Shown here in pieces: positions 55,236 to 64,000 of a DNA stretch of 64,000 nucleotides (its first letter is position 1; every line of letters begins with the position of its first letter). The stretch is from Phialocephala subalpina (taxonomy: Eukaryota; Ascomycota; Leotiomycetes; Helotiales; Mollisiaceae): positions 18,617 to 82,616 of the forward strand of contig FJOG01000026.1 of NCBI GenBank assembly GCA_900073065.1, written 5' to 3'. The position numbers were made by a program, and so were the translations under genes. The notes below the pieces were generated by a model. It worked only from the letters and a program-made list of their open reading frames with translations. It did no database searches and was not told where the DNA came from.

Positions 55236-58200
55236 TTATGCCGTCCCATGAATGTAATCCCTGTTCTCGATCGTCACGCTTTTCGTCATGTGATTCACTT
55301 TATATACTCCGACGAGACGGGAAGCGAGCTCGAACATGTTGTTGCGTAGCGAGATGACGATGAATTGTGCGTTCTTGGTTCGTTCTTTGATATAGCTTGC
55401 TACGATCGAGACCTGGTTCTATTAGCTTCGGAATTTCGTCTTAAGGATCTATGGACACTTACGTTTCTGAAATCCAAAGCAGCGTCAATCTCGTCCATGA
55501 CGTACAATGGCGTAGGCTTGTAGTGATGCAGAGCAAAGACCAACGCCAAACTACTCAATGTCTTCTCACCACCAGACAAATTGGAAATGTTCTTCCATGA
55601 CTTTTTTGGTGGCATAACACTGAACAGAATTCCTTCCGAGAAAGGATCCAGGGAATCGACAAGCTCAAGCTCGGCATTTCCTCCCATAGTGATCATCTGA
55701 TACATCTCCTTCAGACGAAGAGAGATGGTGCTGAATCCCTCCATAAAGCCTTCGAGACGGAGACGGCGCAGGTCATCGCACCTCTTCTTTGCTGTATCGC
55801 GTTGTGACACAGCACTTTGAAGATCGGCATTTCTCGCAGCGTGCTCCTCCACTCGTCGACGGTACTCGGCCAAGACACCAAGCTCAACGTTCACATTCTG
55901 AGTCTTTTCCTCAAGAGCAGCGATCTCGCTCTTGAGAGTGTCTTTGCTCATGTCTGCGAGTTCGTCCTTGGTATATGTTGGCAGATCTTGTGCCTCGGTC
56001 TCCTCGCCCAGATCGCTAATGTTCTGGAGAGCCAGCTTGCCCAGCTTCTCATGCCAGTACTTCAATCGCTTCTGGTTCTCAACCAAGACTTTCTGGTTCT
56101 CCTCGAGCTTATTGCGCATCTCAATCTCGATCGCGCGGATCTCATTGAGAGCTGCAGTCTTTTCGTCAAGCTCGCTCTTGAGAGTACTTAAATTTGACTT
56201 CTTGGCCTTTAGAGCCTCTTGAGCTTCGTCTACTCTGGCTTGATAACCTTCAGCATTGGCGCTCTGGTTCTTGATGTCCTCCTCCAACGACTCGAGATCA
56301 GAGATGGCCGCCTGCAGTTCTTTCGTGGCCTTGGCATGGTCCTTCTCTTGCTTCGTCTTCGATTTTTCGGCCTTGGCTCTTGTCACTTCGGCTGTGGAGA
56401 TAGCCTCATTGACATTGGCAATTTCCTCCTTTAAAGCATCTACCTTTGCCTTCTGGGTACGAAGTTTATCACCACCGACTTCCATAATCTTGTCCTGCAG
56501 TTCCTTGATCTCCTGCTCGACGCTGGCGGTCTCACCATGCAGCTTCTCAATCTCCTTGTTGAGCTTAGCAATTTCCTTCTCAAGAGATGCCACTCTGCTG
56601 TCATCAGTCTTAGATGGTTGATGCTCCTTGCTCAATTCCTTGATTCGTCGTTGAGCATCTGCCAGGTTCCGAGCTGAGCTTTCGACCTCAAGGCCGATCT
56701 TCTGCATCTTGGTGTCGAGACGAGGTATCTGATCCTTGAGGTCTCGGAGGGAGAACTCCAATTCCTTTTGTCGTTCTTGGAACTTCTGGAAGTCTTGCTC
56801 CAATGCATCTCGGTCCACCTCAAGCTTCGCAACTTGCTCCTTGGAAGTGTCTGCGACGAGCTTGGAAGACATCAGTCCTTTCTTGACAGTATTTCCACCA
56901 CCAGACATTGTACCAGATTTGTCAATGAGCTGACCATCAAGTGTCACGACTCGCCATCTCTTCGCACCATAGGCAATGCGGTTTGCTTGTGCCAAGTCGG
57001 TGGCCACCAGGGTGTTCTGAAGGGAATGGAAGAAGGCAGGTCTGAATTTCTCGTCCTTGGCCTTAATCAAGTCGAACAGACGCGGTACATTCTCAGGAGT
57101 GTCAATCGGTGACAAGTCTTTGCTTCCGAGCTTGTCAAGACACATGAAGTTTCCTCTACCAAGGTTGGTCTTTCGCAAGTACTCAATGCACTGCTGTCCA
57201 CCTTCGACGGTGTCAGTGACGAAGTTGTCGAGTGCTCCGCAAGCGGTTGAAATTGCTATATCATACATCTGGTCGATCGTACCCAGGTTGCCCAACCTTC
57301 CATGGAAACCATCAATACGGCCAGATTCCTTTAGACGCATAAGTCCTGCCAACACATTGCCTTGAGACTGAGTGTTTGAGAGACTCGCACGTGCTTCATC
57401 GGCTTTTTGTCGAGCACCAGAAAGTCGAGACCGAAGTTCGGGTTCGTTCTTGGACAATGAGTTGAGCTCCTTTTCGACCTTGACGGCCTCTTTCTCCAGC
57501 TTCGCCCTATCTGCCTTGCATTGCTCAAGCTCCGCGAGTTTCGCCTCTCGGCCTTCTTCAATACTGGCAATTTTGGCTTCTGTCTCCTCCAGTGCAACAG
57601 CTCCAGCGTTTGCCTTCTCGTGCAAGATGGTAAGTTCACTCTCAGCAACAGCAATAGCTGACTGTTTCTGATTGATCTTCTCGTTCCAGGGTTCGAGTGA
57701 CTTCTGCTTGGCAGCAATTTGGTCGGAAAATGCTTGAGCCTTGCCCTTGAGATTTTCTCGGATGGAGACCAGCTCTTTTTCCTCGGCCTTCATTCGTTTC
57801 TCCATCGCAGCAATTTCCTCAGCCGACTTCTCGATTTCAGCAGTGCATTCCTCGATTGTGGCTTGGGCATCGATCGCTGCTGTCTCGGAGCTGGAAATGG
57901 TCTTCTCCAGCTTCTTTTGTTTGCCTGTGAGGAACTTCCTCTTCTCCTCAAACTTGACGTGTTCCTGGTCGAACTTGGCCATCTCCTTTAGAATCGACTG
58001 CGTTTCTTTCTCGAGTGTCTCGTACTCCTTCTGGCCTTTTTTGTACTGCTTCTCAAGCTGCTTGATACCATCTTCATTGCCCTGGTGTTTCTCGAGCTCG
58101 GCATCAAGCTGAGCTTGCATCTGACCAATTGCCTCCTCAGTGACTGAAATGTTATCACCGCACTCGTTAATGTAGAGTTGATACAAGCCTGATTGCTTTA

Positions 58201-59583
58201 CCGTCAACTCATTCTCATCCTTGATGTATGCCAAGGCCTTGTTCTTCTTGTCCTCCAAGCCATTCTTTTCCCTCTCGACGTGCTGGACACGACCGCTCTT
58301 CTCAACACAGACTTCATTGAGAGTCTCTACTTCCTTTGCCGACTCCTCAATGGGCGTTTTGTATTTGGAAGTGCCGATGATGTCCTCCAAATATTCTAGC
58401 AGGCCATCATCGTGCTCACTGGCGGCTTTTGGCTTCATCTGAGCAATTGACTCGACCTCTCCCTGAAGAATCAGGAATCGTTTGTGATCGAGATCAACGC
58501 CACGGTCTCGAAGCAGAGTGGTGACCACTGTGAAATTCGACTCTTTCCCGTTCAAGTAATACTTGCTAGAGTTGTTCTTGAAGGCACGTCGTGAGATCAC
58601 TAGGTCTGAATTTGGAATGATTTGAGGAGGTCCATTTGACTAGTCAGATGTTAGACGCTGTATCTTCAGAAATATGTGGAGGGCTTTACCTGGTCCATAA
58701 CTTCCTGGAAATGCACTGCCACCTCGCAGTGATCCAAGTCAGGGTGAGTCGCTGAATTGTGAATCAACGCAGATATCTTTCCCTGTCTCATCTTACTGGC
58801 TCTGAATCCAAAGACGAAAAGCAGAGAATCGATCACATTGGACTTTCCGGAGCCGTTGGGGCCAACCACCGAGGAGAAAGAAGCATGGAATGGACCAACT
58901 TCCTGGCGTCCAGCATAACTCTTGAAATTGGTAAGAATCAAGTATGTAATGACAATCCGAGGCTTGGGACCAGTGTCCTCGACTACAGGTGCTGCCATTG
59001 TCCTTGACTTCAACACTATGTCCATGGGCTTTTCCAAGATTGTGTCCATAGCATTGATCGGTTTAACAACCGAGCTCTGAGAGCTTTGGCTGCCGGAAGT
59101 ACTGGGTCGTTCATTGATTGTCAATGTGATGTCTGCGAGTGGAGTGCAATGCTGCTCGGAAGGTTCTGGCGACTGAGAAGCTTGGGGAGTCGGCAATGGC
59201 GGAGCAAGTTCTGGCGTCCCAGAAACACGAGATGCTCGGACAGGCGCGCTCTTCCTCTTCCTTGGTGACGCTTTCTTGGTTGGCGACTCAGGCTCTGGCT
59301 GGACCGTCTGCTCTGGGTCGAACATCTCAGAAGGCTCGATGTTCTCCTTGGCAACGCTTTTCCTCGCTCGGTCTCCAGTTCGCGGGGTTGCTGCAACAGC
59401 ATTCGTAGTTTTCCGTCTCCCAGCAGCTGCCTTTCGTGGACTTTTCTTGGGCGCTGGTGTGAAGTCCTCGCCGCTGTCTTCCTCCATCTTGGGCGTTACT
59501 TGTTCCTCCTCTTCATCAGAATCTACCACAACTTTCCTCCGAGCAGCAGCCCTCCTCGAGGGTCTGATGGGTGATTCGGACAT
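55236..59583 (-). CDS. SMC4: Condensin subunit SMC4
   Basis: Exons 59583-58690, 58639-55463 and 55412-55236, all phase 0, encode 1415 aa, normal for Smc4. A disordered basic/acidic leader (about 200 aa) precedes the N-terminal ATPase half with Walker A GPNGSGKSN at 241-249. QGEVESIAQMKPKA is diagnostic for SMC4 over SMC2. Long coiled coils flank the hinge (GFHGRLGNLGTIDQMYDIAI) in mid-protein. The C-terminal half has the signature LSGGEKTLSSLALVFALH and the Walker B segment YVMDEIDAALDFRN. The last exon adds VSIVASYIKERT and the D-loop/H-loop part ending YIHGTA. It pairs with SMC2 to compact mitotic chromosomes in the nucleus. An ATG 25 codons upstream is a less likely start. Confidence 0.96.
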
Positions 59584-59923
59584 TTGGATGTGAGATGAAA
59601 TTGTAAATTGTTTGTCGTCCGGTGTCAAGCGCGTTCGAGCGCGTTGTGTGAGTAGCACTGAAAGTCTGACACTGAGCTATTGTAAAATTTTCAAAGCAAC
59701 AACACAGCTGATTCCAATTGACGCGTCGAGTAGTTGTTGAAATTGTTTGTCGTCGATTGTCGTTGGCGTTGAGAAGGGTTGTATTGAAGTAAACAATACA
59801 TTCGAAGGTGTAAACACGAAAAGGGCGCTAAGATAGCGATCGATAAGGGCGCGAAATCAGAGCTCCAACTTCACCATCACCACCATTTGACAACACATCA
59901 CAATCTACAAGACAGACGCAAAG
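59584..59923. promoter_or_regulatory. Divergent SMC4/ELYS promoter with an MCB site
   Basis: This 340-nt region separates the two starts. ACGCGT at 59721-59726, inside GACGCGTC, is a perfect MluI cell-cycle box of the kind bound by MBF (Mbp1/Swi6 family). A GCGCG-rich stretch lies at 59630-59643. G1/S control of SMC4 would fit, but one site is weak evidence. Confidence 0.4.
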
Positions 59924-60976
59924 ATGGGTAACATTTTCGATTACCATAACTTCGATGAAGTATTTGAGTTCGACCCCGAATGCGCCTACGATGATGACAC
60001 AATTTCGAGCATCGAGGAGAATCGCAAAGCCATCGAAGGTCTTTTCATTGAACGAGTAATGAAGGCGCTGGGTATCAAGAGACGTGAGCCCTTCCCGTAA
60101 TTCTTCGCGGAATATTGCTTATTCAATCAAAATAGCTGCCAAATTTTACCCTCCTAAATCAAATGGCGACCTCAGAAACCTGCACAAAGCCATCGTCGAA
60201 AGCGGCAGCGCAGACACCCAAAAGATCTCTGTGCTTTACTACCTCCTCCTCGAATTCGACTATCCTACCGGGGCCAGAGATTACTCAACTACCTTGGAGC
60301 AGCGGGCCTTCCTCCCTGCCAAATATCAAATTTACATGAAAGGCCTATGGCATCTCGACCGAAAAGAGTTCGAGGTTTGTTCACTCCCTCCCCACCAAAC
60401 TAACACAAAATTGACAACAATCAGTTAGCACTACAATACCTAACGCACCCCTCCCTAATCCCCACCTTCGCCGATGAAATTCTCGAAGTCCTCGTTCGCC
60501 ATTCCTCCAAAGACCTCTCTCTGGCATTAGTCTACCACCACACCGTCCAGCCAGCACTCACCAGCCGTCCCGCAATCGAGTGCCTGTTCTCCGCCGTCGG
60601 ACGTACCAGCGTTACAGAAGCATTCTACTTCTGTCGCGGACAGCCAGAATACGCCCAACGACACATGTTCGAGATGCTGATCGCCCTGGTCCTGAACAAT
60701 TCTTCGCCTGATACAATTGCGGCACGAAGTGTTGAACTTGTCAACTTACCGTTTACGAAGGAAGAAGAAGGCTGGTTCGAGGATTACTTGTTGAGGGGCG
60801 ATGGGAGGGCGTTAAAGAAGGGGAGGGATACGTTGATGATGAGGAAGATTGGGACGGGGAACTTTGCGGAGTCGTTGTCTTTGAAAGGGACGCATAATAG
60901 GAGTATTGGTGGTTTGGACTGGAATACGCTTTCGAATGCTGTTGAAGATGGCTTGGGTCCTCGGCTGGAGATTTGA
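59924..60976 (+). CDS. ELYS-like nuclear pore protein
   Basis: Exons 59924-60083, 60136-60374 and 60425-60976 encode 316 aa. The protein matches the short fungal ELYS family: an acidic N-terminus (MGNIFDYHNFDEVFEFD), then a helical repeat region with SVLYYLLLEFD, LPAKYQIYMKGLWHLDRKEF, LALQYLTHPSLIPTFADEIL, VYHHTVQPALTS and SVTEAFYFCRGQPE. In animals ELYS recruits the Nup107-160 pore complex to chromatin; the fungal proteins keep only this helical domain and lack the N-terminal propeller. The C-terminus (about 240-316) is a basic tail. The introns are short with recognisable sites (GTGAGC/AATAG, GTTTGT/ATCAG). Confidence 0.88.
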
Positions 60977-61434
60977 GAAATTCGGGCGTGGCATTCGATG
61001 CAATATCCGTAGGCAGAAGGGATGTTCTCAGACTTCGATGTTGATGGTTTATGGCATAGCGGGAGGCGTTCTGGGCGGAGGTCACTTGCAATTCCGCAAA
61101 AGTGTGCTGATTATTGATTTCATTCCGTGTAATAAAAAGCCCCAAATCACGACAGGCATGCTAATATGGCTTATCCGCGAGTCAGAATTCAGTTGGATTT
61201 CTAATCCCCGTTCAATCTCAAGCCCCCATCCCTTTCCTCTTCTGTAGGTAGAGGTCTCTTCCGCAGGCCTGAAAGAGCAGCAAAACCCTACTTTCTTTAT
61301 CTCATGAATGTGTGTACATCTGTCCAGTCAAGCCTTCTGAAATGGCTGTGCTAGTCAAGTTGAAGTGGCCCTTCAAGATCAAACAGAAAGAAGGAAAGAT
61401 GAAGTCGATTGACAAGGTCTTGCTATATACAACA
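60977..61434. other. Intergenic region
   Basis: This 458-nt stretch lies between convergent genes. No gene is seen. Confidence 0.5.
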
Positions 61435-63423
61435 TCACCCGAAATGTGGGAAGTATGTAGCCCAATTCGGCATACTATATAGATCTGGCGGCGAATGAAA
61501 CAAATCCACAAAACATTCCACTACTAAATATGCTCTCGCGAGGCAATACAATAATGTAGCCACAGCCATGATGGAGTATTCAAGTATCCACAAGGTGAGA
61601 AGAATTACGGACCAGAAGGTGGCCCAATGACGAATTAGTGGTGCAAACCGCCCGTGATCACGTTCCCAAGGGGGCGAGGGGGGTGGACGACCACTTCTCG
61701 GTCCTTTGTTGGAGATATTCATAGACCCTTAACTGGACGCAGCAGCGAAATCCAGCAAAGAGAAATGCAAAACTCATGACCACGGTCGTACAAACCTTCC
61801 AAAGAATGTCTTCAGCATGAGTCCGGAAAGGCAGGTTCCAGGCGAGTGCATGTATACCTCCATATGCCACTCCAGCAACGCAAGCCACGGCATACATCAG
61901 GAGAGACGGCCCTGAGTTATCAAACGTATACACAGACTTTGAAGCAGGCCTTGCGCTGTTGAACCAGTCCCGTGCACCACCAAATAAACCTTCAAAGTTG
62001 GAACAACGATGTACCTTCAAGACGTGACGCACATCGTGTGCTCCCGTCGTCCAAACATCATCGAGGATTCTCGGATAGTCTCTGAATATGGGTGCTGCCA
62101 ATTGCCACCGACGAATTTCAATAGCAGACAGTGGCTTCCATGGATGTCTTCCCATCCACACCAGTGGACCATAAGAGTTATAGTATGACAGGCATCTATC
62201 GGCAGAAGCTCCTAGCCGTAGCGATGTCCCAACACCTTCGGGGTCTCTCAAGTAAAGACCGGGATCAAGAGCTTGTTCTCTATCTCCGAGGGTAGTTTCG
62301 GCTTTTCCGAGAGCAGTGGCTATAAAGTCTACCGACATTGGTCCTGGTACAGGTCCATAAGAAAGGGCCTTTTCTCGACATGTGGTAAAACGGCGAGCTT
62401 CGACGTCCCGAGTGTCTTCGTAGTAGTCGTCTGCAGAGAACGATACCATGCACATGTACACAAGCGTCTCTGGATAAAGCTCCCCTGTGATGGTGGTAGG
62501 AAAAGACACGCCAAGTGGCTTATGCCACCATGCAGCAAAGATCAACATAACGCATTTGCAGTGCGCGAAGGCGTTGAGCTGAAACCGTCACTCGTTAAAT
62601 AAGTTTCAGTAGATAGGCACGGGTTACACTTGCCTCTAAAAGGCCAATTGGCAGACTTTGGGCCAATCTTGCAATGCTTTGGGCCATAAACCAAAACACT
62701 TGGAAGCAGACCAGCAATTTCCCAAGGCCGTCTTTTTTACCTTTGTCGTTGATCTCTTCATCTGAAATCTTTTCGGGTAGTTCTGGATGCAGCTCGGACA
62801 ACAATGCCGTGAAAAGTAAAGGACACTAGTGATGGTGCATTTGAGGGGAAGAAACTTCCCTCTGACGGCACGTGTATCAAATGCTAAGCTGCCCATATTG
62901 ATGTAAAATTCTTGCTTTGTGCTGAAACGTTTCTAAAGCCTGTCAGTAGTCTTGGCCACAAAAGATGCGGTAGAGAACCGACCTCACAGCGGCTAGTTGC
63001 GATGTCGTCGCTTCCTAGTTCTGAAGAAGTGTCTTTGTTCATCCCTTCTGGGAACAAGGCGTCTTGATAGTCCCTAGACTCTACATCTTGTTGTACTGCC
63101 TGCGGTATCTGGGCTTGTCCTTTGTGGTCTCGAGTGCTCTCGGACAAGAGTCTCGCCACAGCTCTTGCTTCAATATATTGATACTAAGCCACGACAAGAA
63201 CGAGTTCAGATGCAAGCCATCCGATGACCATCTGTTTGAACTTCCTCAGCATTGGTTTGAGAGTCGAATCTGGTTCCGGGATATTGAGGTGTATTGAAGT
63301 CCAGACACACAGCGAGATCGTGATGAGATATGTCGACAACATACCGAACGTGCCTCGAGTTGTGGGATCTGGTTGCCAGGAGATGGTATTGTTGGAGCTA
63401 TTGTTGCCAAAAATGTTGAACAT
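61435..63423 (-). pseudogene. Multi-pass fungal membrane protein of unknown function, decayed
   Basis: The remnant belongs to a large ascomycete family of multi-spanning proteins without known function. Recognisable family pieces run in order: GRGFV-like start replaced by TTRGTFGMLSTYLITISLCVWTS-type text (the RGTF and CVWTSIHLN parts), WLASELVLVVA, QYIEARAVARLL, FYINMGSLAFDT, DEEINDKGKKDGLGKLLVCF, AAWWHKPLGV and ECFVDLFHSP at the end. Lesions are visible. A TAG stands between LVVA and QYIEAR where Trp is expected (about 63187). An apparent one-base frame change lies near 62810; a 48-nt intron is a weaker alternative. Another frame change lies near 61700 with no usable splice pair. One intron (62579-62633) has a GCAAGT donor, so it is of the GC-AG class. 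Confidence 0.75.
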
Positions 63424-64000
63424 GGTCGTGATGTTTTTTCTGGGACGCAAAATTGCATCGGCTCGCGGTGTGCCTAAAAGCTAATATACTAAAGCACTAG
63501 AACACCTGGAACTTTTAATGGACCTGAACATGTCGAATTAATAGCTGCGGAGAGATTAAGGATGTACCCTGAAACATGTATCAAATGATGCTCCAATTCT
63601 TATTCCAACTTCTCTTTAATGTACTTCGAATCCTAGGATAATTGCAGTTGTACTTTGTGTCGCTCATCTTGCACATTGGGAGAGCAGACATGACCTTGAG
63701 GCAGGACTTGCGTGGAGGGCTGTGCACTTTGTTCAAGCTTCCTCAGTTCCACATCTTGACGTGCGAAAGCAAAGCCAACAAATCAAGTCGAGTTGTACTT
63801 CACTTCCAATCACGATTGGTACATTCTGCTTTGTGGCTGCATACATCGCGGCCGATGACACTGTCATCTCTGGGACTTTGCAGGCAGACGCCTGGTGTGC
63901 AGAAGAAGCGATATAGGACCTGTGACTGTCCAACAGTTTCTGAGACTTTAGAAACGAAACTGATGATGAATTCCAGCAAACTCCGATACTGTAAGGCGCC
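63424..64000. other. Right-end region without a recognised gene
   Basis: This 577-nt stretch lies upstream of the decayed membrane protein gene. Only short open frames occur, and nothing is recognised. Confidence 0.45.

Overview
The window looks like nuclear DNA of a filamentous ascomycete (Pezizomycotina). Genes carry short introns, mostly 45-120 nt, with GTRNGT-type donors and CTRAC-type branch points. A full-length FREQUENCY clock protein, DUF3328/UstYa proteins and a 2EXR protein are all typical of this group. A leotiomycete (Helotiales-like) host is my best guess, from the feel of the proteins only. I see no tRNA, rRNA, CRISPR array or intact transposon.

Layout. 0-5 kb: an Hsp70-like ATPase running off the left edge, divergent from a 719-aa coiled-coil protein. 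7.5-10.6 kb: the circadian gene frq (989 aa) behind a long leader with several short upstream ORFs. 11.3-12.9 kb: a benzoate-hydroxylase-like P450 with a frameshift and a late stop. 13.4-15 kb: mitochondrial succinyl-CoA:3-ketoacid CoA transferase. 15.6-18 kb: a 2EXR protein and a SnoaL-like protein whose tail runs into a broken copy of the 2EXR gene. 19-22.3 kb: wreckage of a secreted purple acid phosphatase and a Ser/Thr-rich protein built from phase-2 exons.

22.7-25.9 kb is the most interesting locus. A 96-aa secreted precursor carries four FWYK-containing repeats with partly dibasic (Kex2-type) linkers. It lies between two UstYa-family genes, one with a single internal stop and one intact. 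This is the layout of a dikaritin-type fungal RiPP cluster, here with an aromatic FWYKTG core that I do not recognise.

26-64 kb is mainly conserved housekeeping: p32/MAM33, TMA16 divergent from EXO1, an Ariadne-type RBR ubiquitin ligase, a BNR/Asp-box secreted hydrolase, a Prx5-type peroxiredoxin, an O-fucosyltransferase-like membrane protein, a 930-aa Pro/Gln-rich protein, a small possibly mitochondrial protein, a protein tyrosine phosphatase, an alpha/beta hydrolase, and condensin SMC4 divergent from an ELYS-like nuclear pore protein. The right end holds a decayed multi-pass membrane protein gene.

Gene models were spliced by eye. Each intact multi-exon model except the truncated first gene gives a whole number of codons. 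The genes work largely independently; the coherent sets are the RiPP-like trio and the replication, repair and chromosome genes EXO1 and SMC4, whose promoters carry MCB-like motifs.
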